Shown in pieces: positions 1-5,201 of a DNA stretch of 6,180 bases. The DNA comes from an uncultured Alistipes sp. (GTDB lineage Bacteria > Bacteroidota > Bacteroidia > Bacteroidales > Rikenellaceae). Below the pieces are notes generated by a model, which ran no database searches, was not told the DNA's origin, and worked only from the letters and a program-made list of their open reading frames with translations. A program made the position numbers and the translations under genes. How positions within the stretch are numbered: the first letter of the stretch is position 1; each line of letters starts with the position of its first letter. Where the stretch lies: the NCBI GenBank assembly GCA_900769525.1, contig CAAGGY010000122.1, positions 1 through 6,180 on the forward strand. Direction: 5' to 3'.

Positions 1-76
1 ATCGTTCGATGGGATCCATAGTTTCCGGGTCAATGCGAAGCATAAAGCTGCGTGGATTTGACTCCTTCGTAGCCAT
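1..76 (-). CDS. Ribbon-helix-helix (Arc-like) DNA-binding protein, N-terminal fragment
   Basis: The ATG is at 74-76 and the frame stays open to the window edge, so only 25 codons are visible. They begin MATKESNPRSF and continue with MLRIDPETMDPIER. A short basic/polar tail, then a strand of the form FxLRIDPETM, then the start of a helix is the pattern of small Arc/MetJ-type RHH proteins, in which the strand pairs in a dimer and reads the DNA major groove. From general knowledge, Bacteroidota carry such proteins of about 50 residues next to SPFH genes. The start lies only 8 bp after the SPFH stop codon with no promoter between, so the two are almost certainly cotranscribed. I infer that it may repress its own operon through the paired palindromes at 1054-1072. 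The helices are outside the window, so the family call rests on the N-terminus and context. Confidence 0.65.
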   Translation of the reverse strand, partial: MATKESNPRSFMLRIDPETMDPIER

Positions 77-84
77 AAGCAAAA

Positions 85-1023
85 TTAGTTATGCAGAGTA
101 CCAGTATTGACCACAGGCTGAGCAGCCTCGTCAGCACAAAGTACTACAAGCAGGTTGCTAACCATAGCTGCCTTACGCTCCTCATCAAGCTCAACAACCT
201 CCTCAGTAGAAAGACGCTCGAGAGCAATCTTAACCATTGACACAGCACCCTCGACAATCTTCTCACGTGCCGAGATGATAGCATCAGCCTGCTGGCGACG
301 CAACATTGCAGCAGCAATCTCTGGAGCGTAAGCCAAGTAGTTCAAACGAGCCTCGATAACCTCGATACCTGCAATCGAGAGACGGTCGTTGAGCTCGTCG
401 GTAAGACGGTCGTTAATCTCGTCACCACCAGAGCGAAGTGTCACCTCGTCAGCCACGCTGTTAGAGTTCTCGTCGTAGGCATACATACCTGCAACCTGAC
501 GCAAAGCAGAGTCAGACTGCACAGCCACGAAGTTCTCAAGAACATTCATACGAGTATTAAGGCCCGAAGCACCAATCTCTAGTGGAGCATCGATATCGAA
601 CACTGCGTTGTAGGCGCCATCGTTCTTAATCTTCCACACCACAACCAAGCCGATAAGGATTGGGTTACCAGCCTTATCGTTAACCTTGATAGGGTCGACA
701 TTAAGATTACGAGCACGCATCGAGAGCTTCTTAGCCGACATAAATGGGTTAATCCACCAGAAGCCAGTGTCGTAGAACGTACCACGATAGTTACCAAAGA
801 ACAACAACACACGTGACTCGTTAGGCTCAAGCATAATGTAGCCACCCAACATCACCAACTCCACAACAATAAGAACTATTGAAGCGGTGAGTGGCAGTGC
901 ATAGTTTTGCTCCAAAATTGTTGCGATGTAGAGCAGATATCCAGCAGCAGCTGCAATAGCGAGCTGAAGCAAAAGAGCCAAGAAGCCATTGAGCTTCCAA
1001 CCTGAATAAGTGTAATTTTTCAT
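85..1023 (-). CDS. SPFH/band 7 (stomatin-prohibitin-like) membrane protein
   Basis: 312 residues. Two hydrophobic segments (about 12-34 and 44-64) are followed by an SPFH domain (about 65-255). The domain opens with LEPNESRVLLFFGNYRGT and has the typical GFWWINPF turn and an RARNLNVDPIKVND strand. Its end carries the helical signature MLRRQQADAIISAREKIVEG (240-259), which closely matches bacterial stomatin-like proteins. SPFH proteins oligomerise at membranes and organise microdomains or regulate membrane proteases; this protein's partner is unknown. It lacks a signal peptidase site, so it is probably held in the inner membrane by the N-terminal segments. The ATG at 1021-1023 is supported by a promoter about 50 bp upstream and by the typical N-terminus. 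It is the first gene of an operon with the RHH gene 8 bp downstream. No NfeD-type partner gene is visible, unlike many bacterial SPFH loci. The family call is firm; the cellular role is not. Confidence 0.92.
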   Translation of the reverse strand: MKNYTYSGWKLNGFLALLLQLAIAAAAGYLLYIATILEQNYALPLTASIVLIVVELVMLGGYIMLEPNESRVLLFFGNYRGTFYDTGFWWINPFMSAKKLSMRARNLNVDPIKVNDKAGNPILIGLVVVWKIKNDGAYNAVFDIDAPLEIGASGLNTRMNVLENFVAVQSDSALRQVAGMYAYDENSNSVADEVTLRSGGDEINDRLTDELNDRLSIAGIEVIEARLNYLAYAPEIAAAMLRRQQADAIISAREKIVEGAVSMVKIALERLSTEEVVELDEERKAAMVSNLLVVLCADEAAQPVVNTGTLHN

Positions 1024-1053
1024 AGAAGTAGGGTTTTAATTGGTTTATAATTA

Positions 1054-1072
1054 TGATATCATTTTGATATCA
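1054..1072. promoter_or_regulatory. Paired palindromes TGATATCA, candidate operator of the SPFH-RHH operon
   Basis: Two exact copies of the 8-bp palindrome TGATATCA lie at 1054-1061 and 1065-1072, separated by 3 bp, so their centres are 11 bp apart (about one helical turn). The copy at 1065-1072 directly abuts the -7 box at 1073-1080, so the pair covers the predicted transcription start. Arc and MetJ-type RHH dimers bind short palindromic half-sites cooperatively on one DNA face, and this operon encodes an RHH protein. The repeat is seen directly; the operator role and the binding protein are inferred. Confidence 0.55.
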
Positions 1073-1104
1073 CAAAGATATAGTAAAACTTTGGTTTCTG
1101 CAAA
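1073..1104 (-). promoter_or_regulatory. Bacteroidota-type promoter of the SPFH-RHH operon
   Basis: On the minus strand a TTTG (-33 element, 1101-1104) is followed after 20 bp by TATCTTTG (-7 element, 1073-1080). This is a full match to the TTTG / TAnnTTTG arrangement known for the primary sigma factor of Bacteroides. Transcription would start near 1067-1069, giving a leader of about 45 nt before the ATG at 1023. Confidence 0.8.
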
Positions 1105-1134
1105 ATAATTTTTCACTTTTTTCACCCACAAACG

Positions 1135-1174
1135 AAAAAAAAATCGGAGCCACCCATTCACTGGGCAACTCCGA
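1135..1174 (-). terminator. Rho-independent terminator of the YD-repeat lipoprotein gene
   Basis: Outer stem TCGGAG/CTCCGA (1144-1149 with 1169-1174) and inner stem CCCA/TGGG (1153-1156 with 1162-1165) enclose a 5-nt loop, with a small internal loop between the stems. On the minus strand the hairpin is followed by a run of nine T (1135-1143). It starts 27 bp after the stop codon at 1201 and also insulates the SPFH promoter downstream. Confidence 0.88.
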
Positions 1175-1200
1175 AAGCCTCACACCTATATTTATATAAG

Positions 1201-2340
1201 CTACATCTGCTTCGTGACATCGTGCTCCGAGCTCTCCTGCTGCAAAGCCTCACGATAGGTAATCTCATACTCTGTAACATACTGCGACACGAGATACTTA
1301 TCCATATAGCAACGCTCCTTAACAAGGTTTTTATGCTCGTCGTAGCTATACAATATCACGCTCAACGGCTTTAGCTGTCCATCCTCCTCAGTAAGCTTAA
1401 TAAGTGAGCCATTGGCGTCGTACTCGTAGACCTTGAGCGACAGAAGTGCATCATTGCCATCACTCTGACGCACCAGAGCAACCCTACCCTGCTCGTCATA
1501 CTCAGTCACTATCTTTGTGACAACCTCGTCATTGGCGTTATATGTCACGCTCTCCACAACACGGTCATTTTCATCATATCGCTCACCAACCTTCGACACA
1601 AAGGCACCCACCTCATCGTAAGTTGTGCAGATGACCTCACTATCGCCATAGAGATACTCCGCCCTACTCTTTACAATATCGTAGCCTTCGTATGACATAA
1701 CCTCTGTCTTACGGCCTGCGCCATCATAAGTGACCGTCTCACGGCTACGCACCTGCTCCTCGCCGTCGGAGAAGATAACCTCGACACAGCGATTTGCCGC
1801 ATCGTAGACTCTACTCTGCACAAATGTGGTGTTACCCAATCTATTCATGGCAAGGTGCTTAACATCGTTGCCCGCACGATCGTAGTCAATCTTCACGACA
1901 CTCTCCAGCTCGCCACCATTTGCATATAGCTCATCTACAACAACGCAGCCATACCTGTCGAGCGTATAGCGATGCTCGTCCACAGAGCTACCAAAGCTCG
2001 CAACCTTACCAATAAGGCGGCCATCAGCATTGTAGGTATAGCTCATGCTCTCGTTATTGAGCATCTGGTCGTCGATAGACGTGAAGCTAACCACATCGCC
2101 ACGCAGGTTAAACTCCGTAGTTGTCTGGTTGAGCAACTCGCCCTTATAATCAAAGCCATAGTAGCCTAAAAGCTCATACGAGCGAGCCTCAATTCGCTCG
2201 ATATCGCCAAATAGCTCAACACCACTCCAATTCTGGCGCATAGGAACCTCGAGAGCCACACGCTGATTATCTCTCATCTCGGCACACGAACCAAGGAGTA
2301 GCGTCATGGCAACATACGTATAAAATATAGCTCTCTTCAT
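1201..2340 (-). CDS. Lipoprotein with degenerate YD (RHS-like) repeats
   Basis: 379 residues. The N-terminus MKRAIFYTYVAMTLLLGSC is a lipoprotein signal with lipobox LGSC, making Cys19 the lipidated residue. From about residue 100 to 342 the protein is built of strand-turn-strand units of the kind YTYNADGRLIGKV (101), IDYDRAGNDVKHL (151), VTYDGAGRKTEVM (203), TEYDEQGRVALVR (279), YEYDANGSLIKLT (305) and YSYDEHKNLVKER (331). These resemble YD repeats of RHS/teneurin shells but are degenerate and spaced by about 13 or 26 residues. There is no RHS core protease motif and no C-terminal toxin domain, so it is not a polymorphic toxin. It is probably an outer-membrane-anchored beta-rich protein of unknown binding role. 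The gene stands alone, with a -7 box about 40 bp upstream and a strong terminator downstream. A MORN-like repeat protein is an alternative description. Confidence 0.8.
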   Translation of the reverse strand: MKRAIFYTYVAMTLLLGSCAEMRDNQRVALEVPMRQNWSGVELFGDIERIEARSYELLGYYGFDYKGELLNQTTTEFNLRGDVVSFTSIDDQMLNNESMSYTYNADGRLIGKVASFGSSVDEHRYTLDRYGCVVVDELYANGGELESVVKIDYDRAGNDVKHLAMNRLGNTTFVQSRVYDAANRCVEVIFSDGEEQVRSRETVTYDGAGRKTEVMSYEGYDIVKSRAEYLYGDSEVICTTYDEVGAFVSKVGERYDENDRVVESVTYNANDEVVTKIVTEYDEQGRVALVRQSDGNDALLSLKVYEYDANGSLIKLTEEDGQLKPLSVILYSYDEHKNLVKERCYMDKYLVSQYVTEYEITYREALQQESSEHDVTKQM

Positions 2341-2379
2341 AGTTTAGTCATCAAAGTTTGGCAATGCAAAATCGAGGGG

Positions 2380-2414
2380 CAAAGATAGGAATTATTTCTT
2401 AATTATAGAGCCAA
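2380..2414 (-). promoter_or_regulatory. Probable promoter of the YD-repeat lipoprotein gene
   Basis: TATCTTTG at 2380-2387 on the minus strand is an exact TAnnTTTG -7 box, 39 bp before the ATG at 2340. The only nearby TTG that could serve as the -33 element is at 2412-2414, which gives a 24-bp spacer, longer than the usual 19-20 bp. The -7 box is convincing; the -33 element is weak. Confidence 0.55.
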
Positions 2415-2436
2415 CCCCTAACAAAGTATATGGCAT

Positions 2437-2474
2437 AAAAAGCGACTGTTCAACCCAATAAGCCGAACAGTCGC
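2437..2474 (-). terminator. Rho-independent terminator of deoC
   Basis: A perfect 10-bp inverted repeat (GCGACTGTTC at 2442-2451, GAACAGTCGC at 2465-2474) encloses a 13-nt loop. On the minus strand the stem is followed directly by TTTTT (2437-2441). It begins 27 bp after the deoC stop codon. The opposite flank has no T-run, so it acts only on the minus strand. Confidence 0.9.
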
Positions 2475-2501
2475 ATGGTAAATTATCGCAACTAAGCCCT
2501 A

Positions 2502-3377
2502 CTAAAAGTACTTCGTAGGTTTGTCAATAATTGCAGAGATAAGGTTGTTAGCCGCAGATGAAGCACCAATGCGGAACAAGTCCGTTGTGAGCCACTCCTT
2601 GCCGAGCACCTCCTCGACGATGGTGTAGTAGAGGGCGGCATCCTCAGGGGTCTTCACGCCACCTGCTGCCTTGAAGCCCACCTTACGTCCTGTCTCGTTA
2701 TAGTAGTCCTTGATGGCTGTACACATGATGAAGGCAGCCTCAGGGGTTGCGGCAATATCAATCTTACCAGTAGAGGTCTTGATAAAGTCGGCACCTGCAA
2801 ACATTGAGATAAGCGATGCACGACGAATCATCTCCGGCGTCTTGAGCGCACCCGACTCGATGATAACCTTGAGCACAACATCCTTAGCCTCCTCACGCAG
2901 AAGTTCAACCTCACTGGCAGCCTCGTCAACATGACCCGATAAAACCATGCCTGGGTTGAGCACGATATCAATCTCGTCGGCACCATTCTCGATGGCCATA
3001 GCCACCTCAAGAGCCTTAACCTCGATGAAGCTCTGCGACGCAGGGAAGGCACCAGCCACGCTGGTAATACGCATAGGCGTACCATCAATCTCGAGGCCTA
3101 CGGTCTCGACAAACGGCGGATAGACACATATTGAGGCAACATTTGGGATGTCGGGATAGACGTTGTAGAAGTCAACAGCCTTTCGAGCAAATTCACGCAC
3201 TGACTCGTGCGAATCGGTGCATGAGAGTGTTGTGAGGTCGATTGCCGAGTAGCAGAATTTGTAGACGTCTGCATTGTCGTTACGGTTTGCAGCTACCTTA
3301 ATTTTAGCCACCTCTTTAGCCACCTGAGTATCGCTATGTGCGGGCGAATACTTCTCTAGTTCCTTTGCGTAGTCCAT
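2502..3377 (-). CDS. deoC: Deoxyribose-phosphate aldolase (DERA, EC 4.1.2.4)
   Basis: Class I aldolase of the TIM-barrel fold that splits 2-deoxy-D-ribose 5-phosphate into glyceraldehyde 3-phosphate and acetaldehyde, the last step of deoxynucleoside catabolism in the cytosol. With the start used here it has 291 residues. The Schiff-base lysine is Lys200 in GADFIKTSTGK, and Lys236 in VGFKAAGG matches E. coli Lys201. Asp137 in GADEIDIVLNPG matches E. coli Asp102. Phosphate-binding residues are present in TSTGK, AAGG (237-240) and GASS (271-274). The segment KVIIESGAL is also family-typical. All key residues are intact, so the enzyme should be active. It exceeds the roughly 259-residue E. coli enzyme mainly by an N-terminal helical extension. 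The ATG at 3375-3377 is chosen because the in-frame ATG 21 codons upstream (3438-3440) lies beyond the promoter. It stands alone: no deoA, deoD or pdp gene is adjacent. Confidence 0.95.
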   Translation of the reverse strand: MDYAKELEKYSPAHSDTQVAKEVAKIKVAANRNDNADVYKFCYSAIDLTTLSCTDSHESVREFARKAVDFYNVYPDIPNVASICVYPPFVETVGLEIDGTPMRITSVAGAFPASQSFIEVKALEVAMAIENGADEIDIVLNPGMVLSGHVDEAASEVELLREEAKDVVLKVIIESGALKTPEMIRRASLISMFAGADFIKTSTGKIDIAATPEAAFIMCTAIKDYYNETGRKVGFKAAGGVKTPEDAALYYTIVEEVLGKEWLTTDLFRIGASSAANNLISAIIDKPTKYF

Positions 3378-3400
3378 AGTCACACTATATTTTGCAATCA

Positions 3401-3431
3401 CAAATATATAATTTTTTTTGCAAATACGCAA
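3401..3431 (-). promoter_or_regulatory. Bacteroidota-type promoter of deoC
   Basis: TATATTTG at 3401-3408 on the minus strand fits the TAnnTTTG -7 box, with a TTG (-33) at 3429-3431 and a 20-bp spacer. Transcription would start near 3396, about 18 nt before the ATG at 3377. The site lies inside the extended reading frame and therefore decides the deoC start codon. Confidence 0.7.
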
Positions 3432-3470
3432 TAGAACCATCTATTTTTCGCACCTTGACGACCTATATTC

Positions 3471-3508
3471 ATAAAATAAGAGTTGCCCGGCTTTAGGCCG
3501 AGCAACTC
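3471..3508 (-). terminator. Rho-independent terminator of the FN3/calycin lipoprotein gene
   Basis: Outer stem GAGTTGC/GCAACTC (3480-3486 with 3502-3508), one mismatch, then inner stem CGGC/GCCG (3488-3491 with 3497-3500) around a 5-nt loop. On the minus strand the hairpin runs into TTATTTTAT. It starts 26 bp after the stop codon at 3535. Confidence 0.85.
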
Positions 3509-3534
3509 AACTTATCGAAAATTTGTCTAACGAA

Positions 3535-4857
3535 TTACTTTACAACTACTGATGAGAGCATAGCTGGAAGGTTCTTCTTAGGCATAATAGAGAATGACTG
3601 AGCAGCAGGAGCTGACTTAGTCCAAGTCATAGCACCAGTGCGGTATACACCTGGGAATGCCTCGATAAGGAAGTAGATGTTACCAGCGTCAGTTAAACCG
3701 AATACGTCTGAGCAGTAGCATACAGTAGGTGCTGGTGTACCATCCTCGTAGTAGAGGTTGTACTCGTTAGTAGAAGTAGCGTTGTCACCATTCTTAGTAA
3801 CGACGTTAGAAGGATAACCGTCCACTGAGATCTGTACCTTGCCACCGTCAATAGAGAACCAGCCCAACCAGTTGTAGTAGAATGAACCATCCTCGCTCAG
3901 ACCAAGGTAAGTACCGTTCATGATATTGAGCTCGCCATCCTCACCTACAATACCAGTAGTATAGAAGCCCTCGCCAAGAACACTAAAGCCATCAACAATA
4001 ACCTCGTAAGGATCGTTAGGGCTTGTAGTGATGTTTACAGTGAAAGTATCAGCACCATCAACAATTGTACCAACACCCTTATCATCGATAGAGTACTTCT
4101 GAGTAGACTTAACCTCCCAAGTACCTACCCAAGCCTTAGCAACATCGCTTGGCTCAGCAGACTCAGTAGTAACCTCCTGCTTAGAGAAGAACTCGATACC
4201 TGCCTCGTTAGTTGCGAGCAAGCACATTGTGTAAGTAGTACCACCGTTGACAGGGCCGAGAACTGCTGAGAGACCATCAGCAGAGTTTACAGCTGCAAGA
4301 GTCTCTGCCTCAACAGCTGTAAGAGCATCCTTAATAGTTTTATCATCAACGGTGATCAAGTTCTCAGATACATAGAGACCGTAAGAGAGTGACTTAACGC
4401 CAGTACCCTTCCAAGTGAACGCAACAGCGTTGTAAGGACCGTAACCCTCCTCTGCGTTCTCCTCTGCAGGAGCAACTGAAGACTCGAACCAATCTACTGA
4501 AGTAGCACCAGTCAAAGTTACGTTTACTGAGCCGAAGTCAGAATCCTTGTAACCCTCGCCGATAGCCTTTACATGTACTGTGTAGTCGCCAGCGTTGTAG
4601 TTCTCAAACTTGTAAGAGGTCTCAGCAGTGTTGAAGTTCTTACCCTTAACCATAAGAGTGTAAGAGTCTGCATTTGCAACTGCCTCCCAAGAGATAGTGA
4701 ACCAAGTGTCACCAGTCTCAGCTACCTCTGGAGCTGGAGTCTCGAGCTTAGAGCCGTTGCCACCATTGTTAGGCTCGTCATTGCCATCCTTCTCGCTACA
4801 AGCTGCAAAAGAGAGAGCAGCAGCAGCGATCATAATCATTGAAAAAAACTTTTTCAT
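3535..4857 (-). CDS. Lipoprotein with fibronectin type III-like domain and C-terminal calycin-like domain
   Basis: 440 residues. Signal MKKFFSMIMIAAAALSFAAC with lipidated Cys20, then SEKDGNDEPNNGG, an acidic flexible stretch resembling the export signal of surface lipoproteins in Bacteroidota. A fibronectin type III-like domain spans about 40-116 (PAPEVAETGDTWFTISWEAV through YTVHVKAIGEGYKDS). A second beta-sandwich-like segment at about 120-235 ends in GGTTYTMCLLATNEAG, also FN3-like. The C-terminal part (about 241-415) starts with AWVGTWEVKST, the GxW-type opening of lipocalin-like folds, and is rich in alternating strands. No catalytic motif is visible; a binding or scaffolding role at the cell surface is inferred. 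Its codon choice (mostly AAG for Lys, AAC for Asn, TTC for Phe) suggests good expression. It has its own terminator, and a 27-codon ORF ends 24 bp before its start. The architecture is clear; the ligand is unknown. Confidence 0.85.
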   Translation of the reverse strand: MKKFFSMIMIAAAALSFAACSEKDGNDEPNNGGNGSKLETPAPEVAETGDTWFTISWEAVANADSYTLMVKGKNFNTAETSYKFENYNAGDYTVHVKAIGEGYKDSDFGSVNVTLTGATSVDWFESSVAPAEENAEEGYGPYNAVAFTWKGTGVKSLSYGLYVSENLITVDDKTIKDALTAVEAETLAAVNSADGLSAVLGPVNGGTTYTMCLLATNEAGIEFFSKQEVTTESAEPSDVAKAWVGTWEVKSTQKYSIDDKGVGTIVDGADTFTVNITTSPNDPYEVIVDGFSVLGEGFYTTGIVGEDGELNIMNGTYLGLSEDGSFYYNWLGWFSIDGGKVQISVDGYPSNVVTKNGDNATSTNEYNLYYEDGTPAPTVCYCSDVFGLTDAGNIYFLIEAFPGVYRTGAMTWTKSAPAAQSFSIMPKKNLPAMLSSVVVK

Positions 4858-4881
4858 AATTGATTTTAGTTAATATAAAAA

Positions 4882-4965
4882 TTAAAAAGTTGTTGCGTAG
4901 TCGTAGTGCCCAAAACAAGCAACTTTAAGGCCATTACACGCTGCAACAGCCTCACGCAATGTCAT
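4882..4965 (-). CDS. Putative 27-residue leader peptide or small protein upstream of the FN3/calycin lipoprotein
   Basis: ATG at 4963-4965, TAA at 4882-4884. The peptide begins MTLREAVAAC and ends CFGHYDYATTF; residues 11-16 are NGLKVA. It has no signal peptide or membrane segment and contains two cysteines. It starts about 18 bp after the promoter-like element TATCTTCG (4984-4991) and stops 24 bp before the lipoprotein ATG, so both would be on one transcript. I do not recognise the peptide. Its position fits a leader peptide, whose translation could tune the gene behind it, or a free-standing small protein. Codon use is less biased than in the lipoprotein gene (AAA, AAT, TTT, TGT appear). 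A 27-codon frame can arise by chance, so the call depends on position and on whether it is conserved. Confidence 0.4.
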   Translation of the reverse strand: MTLREAVAACNGLKVACFGHYDYATTF

Positions 4966-4983
4966 AGACACAGTTTTACGATG

Positions 4984-5016
4984 CGAAGATAATCAAAAAT
5001 TTCTATTTCAATGCAA
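4984..5016 (-). promoter_or_regulatory. Probable promoter of the small ORF and FN3/calycin lipoprotein
   Basis: TATCTTCG at 4984-4991 on the minus strand is a one-base variant of the TAnnTTTG -7 box. Two candidates exist for the -33 element: TTTTG ending at 5014 (22-bp spacer) and TTG at 5009-5011 (17-bp spacer); neither has the usual 19-20 bp. Start of transcription near 4979 would give about 14 nt before the small ORF and a 120-nt leader before the lipoprotein. No better promoter is visible closer to the lipoprotein gene. Confidence 0.45.
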
Positions 5017-5037
5017 AATAGCAGAAAATTAAATAGA

Positions 5038-5055
5038 ATTGTCTGCCTTGACAAT
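5038..5055. repeat. Short perfect inverted repeat upstream of the small-ORF promoter
   Basis: ATTGTC at 5038-5043 and GACAAT at 5050-5055 form a 6-bp inverted repeat around a 6-nt spacer, about 22 bp upstream of the candidate -33 element. It could be a protein-binding site or chance; it has no T-run that would make it a terminator. Confidence 0.3.
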
Positions 5056-5110
5056 ATATTACCATAGGCTACCTCCCTATTTCGCATCATAGTAGGCAAG
5101 GCTTAGCCCA

Positions 5111-5158
5111 TAATAAAAGAGTATCCCCTCGGGATACGATGCGTACGCCCGAGGGGAT
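5111..5158 (-). terminator. Rho-independent terminator of the OmpA/TPR gene
   Basis: A perfect 11-bp inverted repeat (ATCCCCTCGGG at 5123-5133, CCCGAGGGGAT at 5148-5158) around a 14-nt loop, followed on the minus strand by ACTCTTTTATTA (5111-5122). It lies 43 bp after the stop codon at 5202. The distal arm can instead form a compact 7-bp hairpin with itself (GTATCCC/GGGATAC, 5121-5137). Confidence 0.82.
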
Positions 5159-5167
5159 TTACTATCT

Positions 5168-5194
5168 CGATATTCCGCAGATTGCGGTCTATCG
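5168..5194 (-). repeat. Imperfect hairpin in the 3' untranslated region of the OmpA/TPR gene
   Basis: CGATA (5168-5172) pairs with TATCG (5190-5194) and CCGCA (5175-5179) with TGCGG (5183-5187), leaving a 2x2 internal loop and a 3-nt apical loop. It starts 7 bp after the stop codon and has no T-run, so it is not a terminator itself. It may protect the mRNA 3' end, which is an inference. Confidence 0.45.
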
Positions 5195-5201
5195 TGCGAT
5201 A

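Larger units (their letters stand above)
4858..5201. other. Intergenic region between the OmpA/TPR gene and the FN3/calycin lipoprotein gene
   Basis: This stretch of 344 bp has no long reading frame. From right to left it holds a 3' untranslated hairpin (5168-5194), the terminator of the OmpA/TPR gene (5111-5158), an A/T-rich stretch with a small hairpin (5038-5055), a promoter-like element (4984-5016), a 27-codon ORF (4882-4965) and a very A/T-rich 24-bp segment before the lipoprotein ATG. I see no gene or motif in about 5056-5110. Confidence 0.7.

Noticed and set aside
1972..2169. Plus-strand 65-codon frame within the YD-repeat lipoprotein gene
   Set aside because: It lies wholly inside a well-supported gene on the other strand, has no promoter and no recognisable product.
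1201..2340. RHS polymorphic toxin
   Set aside because: The YD repeats are short and degenerate, there is no RHS core or variable toxin end, and no immunity gene follows; a terminator comes directly after the stop codon.
2710..2934. Plus-strand frame inside deoC
   Set aside because: It is antisense to the conserved catalytic core of DeoC, so its openness follows from codon use of that gene.
3398..3472. 24-codon minus-strand ORF (begins MNIGRQG) between the lipoprotein terminator and deoC
   Set aside because: Its ATG lies in the T-run of the terminator and its frame runs through the deoC promoter, so it would not be on the deoC transcript.
4573..4842. Plus-strand 89-codon frame opposite the N-terminus of the FN3/calycin lipoprotein
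   Set aside because: It is antisense to a clear signal peptide and FN3-like domain; the product is low-complexity Ser/Val/Leu with no family resemblance.
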